Assembly (NCBI GenBank): GCA_012719175.1
Contig: JAAYAX010000005.1
Location: forward strand, 1-64,000
Origin: Methanomassiliicoccus sp.
GTDB taxonomy: Archaea; Thermoplasmatota; Thermoplasmata; Methanomassiliicoccales; Methanomassiliicoccaceae
Direction of reading: 5' to 3'
Length of the DNA stretch: 64,000 nt
In this document: positions 51,419-59,922 of the stretch, one piece after another
Layout: each line of letters starts with the position of its first letter
Position numbering within the stretch: the first letter of the stretch is position 1
Translations under genes and position numbers: made by a program
Notes under the pieces: generated by a model
Told to the model about the DNA's origin: nothing
The model's database searches: none
Seen by the model: only the letters and a program-made list of their open reading frames with translations

Positions 51419-52672
51419 ATGGGCGCTAATGGGCTCGCCGTCGCCCGGACCCTGGGCCGCGAGGGCGTTCCAGTTGTAGGCATCGACAGCCGGCCCGACG
51501 CTCCAGGTTTCGCCTCCAAGTTCGTGAGGAAATTGGTCGTCAAAGACATCAAGGATGATCCTGAGGCGCTCCTTCAGGCACTCCTACGGGCAGGGGAGGG
51601 ACAGGATGAGAAGGGGCTCATCTTCCCCGCGTCCGATGCTGCGGTCCTTTTCCTCTCCAAGAACGAGAAGGCCCTTTCTGAGCAATTCATCTTCCTCACC
51701 CCACCGGAGAAGGTCCGGGAGGCCATGATCAACAAGCGTCTCCAGCATGATGAGGCCATACGATTGGGCATACCCGTCCCGGTGACGCACTTTCCCGTTG
51801 GGCCGGCCGACCTGGAAGAGGTGGAAAGCACCGTCAGCTACCCTGCCTTCATAAAGCCGTTGTACTCCCACAGATGGTGCACCACCTTTGCCAACAAGGG
51901 GTTCATCGTAACCACCACTGCAGAGTTACGAGAGAGGATGGCCACCGTTTTCGCCTCGGGGCATGAGGTGATGGTCCAGTCCATAATCTGGCCGCCTGGG
52001 AAGGACCTCTACAGCGTGGGGGCGTTCTTCGATGAGAATGGCAAAGAATCCCCGACCTTCTGCTGGCATAAGTTACGGCAATATCCACCGAGCTTTGGCG
52101 TCGGCTCCCTGGTAGAGAGTGCTCATCAGCCCGAGGTTACCGAGCTCGGCCTCAGGTACATGAAAGGCATCGGCTACCGAGGCATCGGTTATGTGGAGTT
52201 CAAGAAGGACCAGAAGGACGGGGAGTGGAAGATGGTGGAGATGAACGCACGCACCGGGCAGACCAATGCCCTGCAGGCGAAGGCGGGGAGGCCTCTCGTA
52301 CTATACCAATACTGCCATCTCACCGGGAGGCCATATCTACCGAGATCGGGAGACTACCCTGATGGGGTCCGGTGGTGGGACAGCCTCAATGACATCGATT
52401 CCTTCTGGCGTCTCCGACGACGAGGTGAGATAACCACGTTCCAGTGGATAAGGTCCTGCTTACAAGTGGACGTCAACGCCTACTTCGACCTCAACGACCC
52501 TGTCCCCTTATTCGTGCGATATGGCTATGGGTCCAAGCTCGCCAAGCTGACGAACGACCTTCTTAAGATGAAGGTCGATGAGGACCAGGTACTCTCGTCG
52601 GACGATCCTGTTGCGACGGTGCGGAAGATCAATGCTCATGGTCCAGACTCGACGAGGACCAACCTCAGATGA
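51419..52672 (+). CDS. ATP-grasp-domain ligase
   Basis: A 417-residue ATP-grasp protein like carboxylate-amine ligases. It begins with a pre-ATP-grasp Rossmann half (NMGANGLAVARTLGREGVPVVGID), then KRLQHDEAIRLGIPVP and the ATP-binding segments YPAFIKPLYSHRW, VMVQSIIWPPG and EMNARTGQT. The start is odd: the residues coded just before ATG 51419 (TAYVIN) would complete the first strand, but no good in-frame start lies between the TATA box and the ATG. The product is unknown; the flippase gene 24 nt downstream hints at envelope or glycoconjugate synthesis. Confidence 0.75.
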   Translation: MGANGLAVARTLGREGVPVVGIDSRPDAPGFASKFVRKLVVKDIKDDPEALLQALLRAGEGQDEKGLIFPASDAAVLFLSKNEKALSEQFIFLTPPEKVREAMINKRLQHDEAIRLGIPVPVTHFPVGPADLEEVESTVSYPAFIKPLYSHRWCTTFANKGFIVTTTAELRERMATVFASGHEVMVQSIIWPPGKDLYSVGAFFDENGKESPTFCWHKLRQYPPSFGVGSLVESAHQPEVTELGLRYMKGIGYRGIGYVEFKKDQKDGEWKMVEMNARTGQTNALQAKAGRPLVLYQYCHLTGRPYLPRSGDYPDGVRWWDSLNDIDSFWRLRRRGEITTFQWIRSCLQVDVNAYFDLNDPVPLFVRYGYGSKLAKLTNDLLKMKVDEDQVLSSDDPVATVRKINAHGPDSTRTNLR

Positions 52673-52696
52673 GAATATATTTAAAACGTCATTACT

Positions 52697-54175
52697 TTGA
52701 GCCCGTCGCGGCGGCGTGACGGTGATCCAACGGGCCTGGTAAGAGGTGTGGCCAAGAACTCCTTGGCCATGGCATTGGTGCAGTTGATCAGCCAGGTCTC
52801 CACATTGATATTATCGATAATCCTGAACGCATATCTGATGGAGGACTACAACACCTACACCTCCGCGTTCTCCGTTGCCAACGTTCTCTTCCTGATAGCC
52901 GATCTCGGACTGGGCCTCAAACTCGTGGTCGATGTCGCCCCCAACAAGTCAATTGCCCCCCAGAAGCTCAACACCATCCTCCTCCTGCGAGGGGTGATGG
53001 GCGGGCTCGCCATCCTCATGACCTTGGCCTTGGTGCTGCTGCAGGAAATGCCATCCAAGGTAGCCCTTGCGTACATGGTCATCGCTCTGTCCACGGCCCT
53101 CAGCTGGATCGCCCAGACCTTCTCGGCCATGTTCACAGCTTACGAGAGGATGTACTACGTTCTGATGACCTCCTTGGTGGAGCGGGCCTTCACCGTGTCC
53201 CTGGCCATCGTGCTGGTGCTGACCGGCTTCGGATTGGAAACAGTGGTGATGGTCGTCCTCAGCGGGAGCGTGCTCTACGTCTTCCTATCCTATGCGGTAT
53301 GCAGCAAGTTCATCGTTAAGCCATCGAGGGGCGTGAACTTCAAGCTGGCAAAGCAGGAACTGAAAGAGGCCGCCCCCTTCGCCATCAATGTGGGCTTGGT
53401 GAGCACGTTCTATGCTCTGAACGGTTTTCTCCTTCTGTCCATCATCTGGGGCATGAACGGTCGGGAGGCAGGGGAGCTGGCCAATACGCTGTTCTATATC
53501 GCGTTCAACCTCGTGGCGGCCCTCATCAACGTCCCTACTGTCTTCAAGCAGGCGCTCCTCCCGGTCATAGCCCGTCTGTACAGCTCCTCCCCGGAGATGA
53601 CCGGGTTGGCGCAACAAAAGCTGATGAAATACATGTACAGCATGGGGCTGCCGCTCACCCTGGGAGGCATGATCCTGGCGGACGACATCATGGGCTTGCT
53701 GTATGTGGACCGCGCGGGCTCGGTCATCGTCCTGCAGGTCCTGCTTCCCGTTCTCGCCATTTCGTACTTCGGCACCGGTCAGGGCAGCCTCCTGGCTGCT
53801 GCGAAGATGATGCACCTCAGCACCATCTCCTCATCTGCGGGGGCCGCCCTGAACTTTGTAGTGTGCATCGTGTCCATACCATTGCTAGGTCCGGTAGGTG
53901 CCGCCCTCGCGTTCACCCTGGCGACGCTGGTAACTAACGCCATACAGTATTACTTCGTCTACACCCGGGTGGTCAAGCTGAATATCATCAAGATCATCGG
54001 CAGACCGACGCTCGCTGGTATCGGCATGGCCGTCGTGCTGTTGCTCCTGCCCGATCTAAACCTGTTCCTGGCAGTGGGATTGGGCTTCCTGGTCTACGTC
54101 GCCCTTCTTTTCCTCCTCAAGGCCATCGACGATGAGGACAAGGACATAATGAGAAGAGTGTTCAAGAGGGATTAG
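52697..54175 (+). CDS. Oligosaccharide flippase-family membrane protein
   Basis: A 492-residue polytopic protein with about 12-14 hydrophobic helices, of the MATE/polysaccharide transporter (Wzx/MVF) type: VAKNSLAMALVQLISQVSTLILSIIL at the start and IPLLGPVGAALAFTLATLVTN near the end. It likely moves lipid-linked glycans across the membrane. TTG 52697 lies about 20 nt after an AATATATTTAAAACG TATA element, consistent with a leaderless start; a later start is possible. Confidence 0.82.
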   Translation: MSPSRRRDGDPTGLVRGVAKNSLAMALVQLISQVSTLILSIILNAYLMEDYNTYTSAFSVANVLFLIADLGLGLKLVVDVAPNKSIAPQKLNTILLLRGVMGGLAILMTLALVLLQEMPSKVALAYMVIALSTALSWIAQTFSAMFTAYERMYYVLMTSLVERAFTVSLAIVLVLTGFGLETVVMVVLSGSVLYVFLSYAVCSKFIVKPSRGVNFKLAKQELKEAAPFAINVGLVSTFYALNGFLLLSIIWGMNGREAGELANTLFYIAFNLVAALINVPTVFKQALLPVIARLYSSSPEMTGLAQQKLMKYMYSMGLPLTLGGMILADDIMGLLYVDRAGSVIVLQVLLPVLAISYFGTGQGSLLAAAKMMHLSTISSSAGAALNFVVCIVSIPLLGPVGAALAFTLATLVTNAIQYYFVYTRVVKLNIIKIIGRPTLAGIGMAVVLLLLPDLNLFLAVGLGFLVYVALLFLLKAIDDEDKDIMRRVFKRD

Positions 54176-54359
54176 TCCCGGGACCGTGCCCCGTCCCTAG
54201 GTCAATTGATGCATTGCTGGAAGGGCTTTTATCGCAGTGTACGACCCATGATGACCGTTAGACTTTGCTTTCTATCCCTGTTCGATCTATATTTATCAAC
54301 GGTCCACACGTTTTCTATTCTGTCTGAGCGGAGGCATGCTACCGCACTACTTGGCCGCC
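54176..54359. other. Convergent intergenic region with a TATA-like element
   Basis: 184 bases between the flippase and trkH ends. A CTATATTTATC element near 54286-54300 resembles a TATA box in either direction, but no ORF follows. Possibly a small RNA; nothing firmer can be said. Confidence 0.25.
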
Positions 54360-55913
54360 TCACTCATGGTATCTCAGAAGCTCCTTCCAGAAGACCGGCA
54401 TGAGAACGACCAGAACCGTCAGGAACTCCAACCTCCCTGCCCACATCGTAAACGTGAGGATGATCTTGCCTGCATCCGGAAGGTATGCGAAGCTCTCCGT
54501 GGGACCGAACGCACCGATCCCTGGCCCACAGTTCGATAGGGTCGCCAGCGCCCCGCTGAACGAGGTGATAGGATCGACGCCCATGAAGGTGAGGGCCGCG
54601 GTCGTGAAGATCGCGGTCATGATGTAGCAGATGATCACGGCCATCAGGGAGGTGAGAGCATCCTCTCCCAGGGGCCGGCCGTCGAAACGGGTATGGAACA
54701 AGGCCCGGGGGTGGACCATCTTATATAAGCTGGCATAGACGAACTTGCGGGCCAGGATTATCCTGGCCACTTTTAAGCCTCCAGCGCTCGAACCGGTGCT
54801 CCCTCCGATGATCATGATGATCAACAATACAAGTATCGCGCCGCTCTCCCAGGCAGCGAAATCCGCTGTGCTGAACCCCGTGGAGGAGGAGATGGACACT
54901 ACCTGGAAGAGCGAGGTACGGACCGTTCGTTCCAGATCATTGATGTCGCCTCCCCATAACATGGCGATAATGGCGAGCGTTGCCACGGCGATTATGATGA
55001 TATAGCTCCTGAACTCCGAGCTTTCCCAATAGCTTCTCAGCCGGCGGTTGGCTAAGGTGTGATAATGCAGGTAGAAGTTGACCGATGTCAAGAACATGAA
55101 CACGATCACGTTCCACTCCACCAACGAGTTGTTGTAGAAGGCGATGCTCGTGGAGTGAGGGGACAGGCCTCCGCTGGACATGGTGGAGAACATGACCAAA
55201 AAGGAATCGTAGACACCGATGCCTGTCAGCATCAACAGACCAAGCTGCAGTCCGGAGAAGCCTATGTAGATGTAGTGGAACTTCCTGGACTCCTCCCTGA
55301 TACGTAGCGAGAAGTTTTGGACGTTAAGACCGGGAAACTCGTTCTTGAACAAGGACCGGCCTCCGACCCCCAGCATGGGGAGGATGGTCACGAATATCAT
55401 GATGATACCCGCCCCACCAAGCCACTGGCTGAAGCTTCTCCAGAAGAGCAGGCTCCTCGACCAGGACTCGATGTCGGTCATAATGGTCGACCCGGTGGTG
55501 GTGAACCCGCTCATCATCTCGAACACGGCGTCCACGGGGGACATCCCGGCTAGGATGAAGGGCACAGCCCCGAGCACAACGATCACGAACCAGCCGGTGG
55601 AAACAGCGAACAAGGCCTGCGTTGGTCTGGTCATATCGGGGGACCGATATCGTAGGACCAGCATGCCGCCTAGTATGGTCGAGAGCATTATGGGATAGAT
55701 CCAAATGCGGATATCCTCTCCATAGAAAATTGAGGTGAGGAGAGGGAACAGCATGGCAATGGCGATGTACAGCATGAGGAGGCCGAAGATGTGAGGTATG
55801 GCCGCGCCCTTCCTCCTTACTCTCTGGAGCAGAGAATAGCGATTGATGCCGAGTCTCTTCGAGATGGTCCTGATGCCGTTCCTCCAAGCTCTGCGCCAGC
55901 GGTCCAGATTCAT
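54360..55913 (-). CDS. trkH: Potassium uptake membrane subunit TrkH
   Basis: A 517-residue K+ translocating subunit. The four selectivity loops are visible: SGFTTTGSTIMTD, STMSSGGLSPHS, SISSSTGFSTADF and TLSNCGPGIGAFGP, embedded in repeated two-helix units. It imports K+ with the TrkA gating subunit, whose gene lies 12 nt upstream in the same operon. The first 40 residues are basic and cytoplasmic. Confidence 0.94.
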   Translation of the reverse strand: MNLDRWRRAWRNGIRTISKRLGINRYSLLQRVRRKGAAIPHIFGLLMLYIAIAMLFPLLTSIFYGEDIRIWIYPIMLSTILGGMLVLRYRSPDMTRPTQALFAVSTGWFVIVVLGAVPFILAGMSPVDAVFEMMSGFTTTGSTIMTDIESWSRSLLFWRSFSQWLGGAGIIMIFVTILPMLGVGGRSLFKNEFPGLNVQNFSLRIREESRKFHYIYIGFSGLQLGLLMLTGIGVYDSFLVMFSTMSSGGLSPHSTSIAFYNNSLVEWNVIVFMFLTSVNFYLHYHTLANRRLRSYWESSEFRSYIIIIAVATLAIIAMLWGGDINDLERTVRTSLFQVVSISSSTGFSTADFAAWESGAILVLLIIMIIGGSTGSSAGGLKVARIILARKFVYASLYKMVHPRALFHTRFDGRPLGEDALTSLMAVIICYIMTAIFTTAALTFMGVDPITSFSGALATLSNCGPGIGAFGPTESFAYLPDAGKIILTFTMWAGRLEFLTVLVVLMPVFWKELLRYHE

Positions 55914-55925
55914 GGTGTTCTGTCC

Positions 55926-57272
55926 TCAAGGGCCCAATGGTATCTTTGTTTTGAACATGTGCTCCAGCTCCGGCACGTCCCTGCGAGATGCATAGATCAA
56001 AAGAAGGTCCCCCCCGCTCAGAATAAGATCTGAGGTGGGGGGAATAGGCCTCTCGTTCCGGATCACCATACCCAGGACGGAGCGATCAGGAAGCTGCAGC
56101 TCTGAGACCGGACACCCCATGTAGATGCACTTTTCAGCTATCGGCACTCCGATGAGCGCTTCATCGAACCCTGCCATGAGGACCAGCACCTCCAGGTCGG
56201 GGACGGTCTGCCTCACCAGCTCGTTGGCTACCACGTGGTATGTGCCTATGGCCGCGTCCACCCCGCTCATATCAAAGACCATCTCGTAGTCCCGACGGGA
56301 GAACTTGGTGATGGTCTTGGTAACGCCCAGATGCTTACCGATTAAGCATGAGAGAAGGTTCTCCTCCTCATTGTCGGTGGTGCAGATCAGGGCATCGGCC
56401 ATGTTCACGTTCTCATCCCTGAGCACAGAGGGATCGGTGCCATTGTCATTGATGATGACAGCATTACTGAACTTGCGTGACAACCACTTGCAGCGGGCCT
56501 CATCCTTCTCTATGAGCTTGATGGAGCATTTGGTGTCCTTCAGTATATCCAGAAGCTGTTCGGCGACGATGTCGCCCCCCACCACCACAAAGTCATGAGG
56601 GTCGTGCACCTTTCCCAGCAAGGCATTGAACTCCTTTATGGCCCCAGGCGGTCCCAGGATTGTGACATCGTCACCTACTTGAAGGTTCTCTGTTCTGCTG
56701 GGTAGTAAGAGCTCGCCCCTACGATGAATGACCAGGATGCTGCTACCTGGAGGCATCTCCATGAACTTCAGGGGTTTGAACAGTCCCGCATCGTGCCTGT
56801 CCGTTACTCTGAACACTGCAACCGCCAGACCAAAGCCGGGAACTCTCTCGTAATCGATGAGGTCCTCCACCATCGCCAATTTCTTCATCTTACTCGCAGT
56901 GAGGCGCTCGGGAGAGAAGGTACGGTCCACACCAAAGGATTCCCATTGAATATCGCCTACCATATACTCCGGATTCCTCACTCGGGCGATCGTGCCAACC
57001 TCCGGGCGGAGCTTCTTGGCAACCTGGCATGCGAAGATGTTGAACTCATCCTTCTCTGTGACCGCCAGGAACAGTCCTGTCTTCTCTGTTAGAAGGTCCT
57101 TAAGGACCGCTGGACTACCTCCGTTGGCGTTCACCGCCCCAATGTCCAGGCTGTCCAGTATCCTTCTATATCTCTTTTCATCCTGTTCCACCATCATCAC
57201 GGTGTACTTCCTTGACATCGTACGTGCTAAGGTGTAGCCGACATTTCCCGCTCCCACGATGACGACCTGCAT
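55926..57272 (-). CDS. trkA: Potassium uptake regulatory subunit TrkA
   Basis: A 448-residue cytoplasmic protein with two RCK repeats. Each has a Rossmann NAD-binding loop (MQVVIVGAGNVGYTLARTM at residue 1; FVVVGGDIVAEQLLDIL at about 230) and a TrkA-C domain (ending about 225 and 448). It gates TrkH in response to nucleotides. First gene of the trkA-trkH pair. Confidence 0.94.
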   Translation of the reverse strand: MQVVIVGAGNVGYTLARTMSRKYTVMMVEQDEKRYRRILDSLDIGAVNANGGSPAVLKDLLTEKTGLFLAVTEKDEFNIFACQVAKKLRPEVGTIARVRNPEYMVGDIQWESFGVDRTFSPERLTASKMKKLAMVEDLIDYERVPGFGLAVAVFRVTDRHDAGLFKPLKFMEMPPGSSILVIHRRGELLLPSRTENLQVGDDVTILGPPGAIKEFNALLGKVHDPHDFVVVGGDIVAEQLLDILKDTKCSIKLIEKDEARCKWLSRKFSNAVIINDNGTDPSVLRDENVNMADALICTTDNEEENLLSCLIGKHLGVTKTITKFSRRDYEMVFDMSGVDAAIGTYHVVANELVRQTVPDLEVLVLMAGFDEALIGVPIAEKCIYMGCPVSELQLPDRSVLGMVIRNERPIPPTSDLILSGGDLLLIYASRRDVPELEHMFKTKIPLGP

Positions 57273-57439
57273 GGAACTCCCACTGATTGGCAGGCAGTAA
57301 GGGAAGGGACATCAAAATGATTATGGTCCCAGATGTGCAAAAGGCATACCAACGAGAAATCTTCTTGGAGGCCATATTGATAATTCTCCCTCTTAGGACA
57401 GGCGAAATATTGAGGTATAGAACGTCACATTATATTCGC

Positions 57440-57850
57440 ATGAACAAAAGTGAGAAGAAAGGCTTCTGCATCGATATTGAAGATGCTACCAAGGAGAATA
57501 AGTGCTTCCGCAAGGTTCTGTATACTGGTGAATATAGCCAGGTTGTGCTCATGACCCTTAAGAAGGGCGACGAGATCGGCATGGAGGTCCATGACGACAG
57601 GGATCAGTTCTTCCGTTTCGAGGAGGGTGAGGGCGAGGTCATCATTAACGATAACGTATACAAAGTAAAGGATGGCTCAGCCGTGGTTGTTCCTGCAGGT
57701 GCTATGCATAATGTCGTCAACACTGGTAATGAGAAGCTGAAGCTCTACACTATCTACTCACCCGCGGAGCATAAGGACAAGACCGTGCATGGGACGAAGG
57801 CGGATGCCGAGGTCCATGAGGAGCATTTCGACGGGGAGACCACCGAATAA
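57440..57850 (+). CDS. Single-domain cupin protein
   Basis: A 136-residue cupin. Motif 1 reads EVHDDRDQFFRFEEGEGEV and motif 2 PAGAMHNVVNTG, giving a likely metal site of His, Gln/Glu and His. The group is like mannose-6-phosphate isomerase-type cupins of anaerobes; function unknown. ATG 57440 begins the compact domain; the frame upstream to 57287 overlaps the trkA promoter region and is unlikely. A terminator follows directly. Confidence 0.8.
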   Translation: MNKSEKKGFCIDIEDATKENKCFRKVLYTGEYSQVVLMTLKKGDEIGMEVHDDRDQFFRFEEGEGEVIINDNVYKVKDGSAVVVPAGAMHNVVNTGNEKLKLYTIYSPAEHKDKTVHGTKADAEVHEEHFDGETTE

Positions 57851-57858
57851 ACACCTTG

Positions 57859-57884
57859 GCAGCCATCGGGCTGCTCTTCTTTTC
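57859..57884 (+). terminator. Intrinsic terminator after the cupin gene
   Basis: GCAGCC-ATCG-GGCTGC, a perfect 6-bp stem with a tetraloop, followed by TCTTCTTTTC, nine bases after the cupin stop. Confidence 0.65.
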
Positions 57885-57913
57885 CATCATTTATATAGAT
57901 ATATTGTATGCTC

Positions 57914-58066
57914 TCACGGTGTTTCCATTGACCGTCCATCATAATGGGGGTCATCGATCCGGTTAGGGTAACAGTATAATTCACCGTTTTTTCCCACACC
58001 AACCTTAGTGATCTCGAAGAAGGCGTCGACGAGCGATCTGGTGCCTGGATTTAAAATGTGTTGCAT
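57914..58066 (-). CDS. Small unannotated ORF under the repeated operator
   Basis: A 50-codon ORF beginning ATG-CAA-CAC. The product contains NPGTRSLVDAFFEITKVGVG and later YCYPNRIDDPHYDGRS, which is protein-like with GC-rich third positions in its first half. The family is not recognised, and it may be the surviving end of a longer gene. Its ATG is 15 nt from the TTGGAT-TATAC-ATCCAA palindrome, almost the same spacing as at the zinc dehydrogenase promoter; a second ATG in another frame lies at 58070. Confidence 0.4.
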   Translation of the reverse strand: MQHILNPGTRSLVDAFFEITKVGVGKNGELYCYPNRIDDPHYDGRSMETP

Positions 58067-58080
58067 CCATTAAGGATGAG

Positions 58081-58097
58081 TTGGATTATACATCCAA
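58081..58097. promoter_or_regulatory. Third copy of the palindromic operator
   Basis: Perfect TTGGAT-TATAC-ATCCAA, 15 nt before the ATG of the small leftward ORF. In the other direction an ATG at 58112 lies about 24 nt from the TATA centre, but that frame is antisense to a better gene. Confidence 0.5.
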
Positions 58098-58144
58098 TAG
58101 GTACTTAAACAATGAATGCATTCAAGGAATTAGCAACTATCTCG

Positions 58145-58474
58145 TCACTCCTCGAAAACCACACATATGCTCTTTGCTTTCTGAGCATATCTCTTAGATA
58201 TCAGTCCAGCTTCCATCCACACAGCATTGAAAACGCCCGCTGGTACAAGACAGGTAGGGGTCAGATTGGATTCATGGGCTAGTTCCATGATCCCTGAATC
58301 CCTTAGGGAGACATACTCTTCCCTGTGTAAGGGTTTGATCAACTTGCCAAACTTACGGACTTCGCGGCAAGTAGAGCGGATCCTTACGTTCACAGTGCCA
58401 TCCTCTTGAATCTCGGCATCAATCAGCGCCTTGTGAGCGCATATGGACATATCCACACGGACCCTGGATACCAT
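58145..58474 (-). CDS. DUF6951-like small protein
   Basis: A 109-residue protein with the pattern of a methanogen family I recall as DUF6951: VDMSICAHKALIDAEIQEDG, a central RIRSTCREV and a C-terminal TCLVPAGVFNAVWMEAGLI, where relatives have CPVP. Conserved Cys (SIC, STC, TCLVP) suggest metal or redox chemistry. Function unknown. It lies upstream of mtaCB on the opposite strand. No ribosome-binding site is clear, so the start may be leaderless. Confidence 0.6.
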   Translation of the reverse strand: MVSRVRVDMSICAHKALIDAEIQEDGTVNVRIRSTCREVRKFGKLIKPLHREEYVSLRDSGIMELAHESNLTPTCLVPAGVFNAVWMEAGLISKRYAQKAKSICVVFEE

Positions 58475-59122
58475 TTATTTCCCAATAATGGGTCAAAGGT
58501 TTAAGGATGATATTTCTATTGATAATAGTATCAAGATATTAACAATCGAAAATTGGAATTCGATTTCCGAAGATGTCTGGCCACTGATGACTGCATTCAT
58601 AGGTTCGGTAATACGGATGAAAAGAGATTATTGCATTTAATGTAGGGAAAATATTCAGTTTCCAAGGAAAGAATGCCTATAAATATAAACTTCAGCCTAC
58701 ACGTTATGGAGACATCGGATTCTTTCACATAATGTAATACTACTGGCCAATGCAACAATTTGTATGAAGAGCCAACATTTTTTTATATATAATTTCTTAA
58801 CTATTTTCCTTATATTCTACAATCATAGAATCAATTCTTACAACCGGGCATCACCTTTATATTGTTACGCGGTAACTAGAGTAATAGAGTGCGAGCATAG
58901 TATCCTTATAGTCCTTAGAAGGCATCTTGAGCCAGATGCTTTCGGGGAAACATTGTTGCAGTTTAGCAGATGTACTACTTTTATTTTTTGTTCAATATAA
59001 TTTTGCTCTCTATAAAAGTAAAAATCTCGACTACTGTTTATATACTCTTTTCGAATTTAGGAATTGAGCGGTTCGGAATCTGAGTTAGAGTCCGGACTGT
59101 CAGACAAGAGGAGAAAGGGAAA
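58475..59122 (+). promoter_or_regulatory. AT-rich upstream region of mtaCB
   Basis: About 650 bases without a credible gene, strongly AT-rich. Two TATA-like elements close to mtaC are visible: TATAAAAG at about 59011 and TTTATATACT at 59037-59046. The nearer one predicts a leader of about 50 nt containing a GTCCGGAC palindrome flanked by TCTGA/TCAGA, then GAGGAG before the ATG. Such long AT-rich upstream regions are usual for highly expressed, regulated methanol methyltransferase operons. Confidence 0.55.
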
Positions 59123-59908
59123 ATGCTAGACTTCGACGCAGTAAATGCAGACAAGATCTTGACTCGTTATGACATCAAGATGGAGTCTTCGGAGAAGCCA
59201 GAGACCATCGCTGCAAGGATCCTTCCGAAGGACCCTGCTCTGAAGAAGGTCGCTGAGGATGTTATGAACTTGAAGGGCAAGCTCATCGAGGATGATGTAA
59301 AGGCCGCCCTTAAGTCCAACGCCCCAGAGATGGTTATTCAGGATGGCCTGCTGAAGGGAATGGATGTTGTTTCTGAGCTTTATGGCCGCGGTATCTACTA
59401 CCTGCCCCATGTCATGGTCGCAGCTGACGCCTTCGACAAGGGAATGAAGCTCGCCGAGGGAGCGATGTCCACTGAGAAGAAGACCAAGGGAACCGCCGTC
59501 ATGCACGCCGCTGAGGGTGACCCCCACGACATTGGCAAGAACATCGCCGCTGTCCTTCTGAAGTCCAACGGCTACAAGGTCATCGACCTTGGCAGGGATG
59601 TTCTGGTCGACACCGTTGTTGACAGCGTCCTGAAGAACAAGCCGAACTTTGTGACCGGCACTGCTCTGATGACCACCACCATGTCCGCGTTCCCCAGGAT
59701 CACCGCGAAGTTGGCAGAGAACGATGTCCACCTTCCGTTCATCGGCGCCGGCGGTGCTGTGAACAGAGAGTTCGTCGAGTCCTTCGACATGGGCGTCTAC
59801 GCTGTAGCTGCCAAGGATGGCCCGCACCTCGCCGCAAAGATCGTTGACGGCTGGAGCTGGCACAGGCTTAGGGAGAAGTGGGACGACATCATCGCGGGGA
59901 AGATCTAA
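59123..59908 (+). CDS. mtaC: Methanol-specific corrinoid protein
   Basis: A 261-residue cobalamin-binding protein that carries the methyl group from methanol to the coenzyme M methyltransferase MtaA. The helical methionine-synthase-like domain is about residues 40-120, and the cobalt-ligating His135 is in AAEGDPHDIGKNIAAVLL, the DxHxxG motif. GAGGAG is 9-14 nt before the ATG. Cotranscribed with mtaB, 14 nt downstream. Codon use is strongly biased, as for highly expressed genes. Confidence 0.95.
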   Translation: MLDFDAVNADKILTRYDIKMESSEKPETIAARILPKDPALKKVAEDVMNLKGKLIEDDVKAALKSNAPEMVIQDGLLKGMDVVSELYGRGIYYLPHVMVAADAFDKGMKLAEGAMSTEKKTKGTAVMHAAEGDPHDIGKNIAAVLLKSNGYKVIDLGRDVLVDTVVDSVLKNKPNFVTGTALMTTTMSAFPRITAKLAENDVHLPFIGAGGAVNREFVESFDMGVYAVAAKDGPHLAAKIVDGWSWHRLREKWDDIIAGKI

Positions 59909-59922
59909 ACGAGGTGAAAAAA

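Noticed and set aside
58112-58282. A 56-codon plus-strand ORF about 24 nt downstream of the TATA in the third palindrome
   Set aside because: It is antisense to the better DUF6951-like gene and its translation looks random; only the position is suggestive.
58764-59000. 78-codon ORF upstream of mtaC
   Set aside because: AT-rich composition, no ribosome-binding site, translation rich in Phe/Ile/Tyr from low-complexity DNA; more likely leader or promoter DNA.
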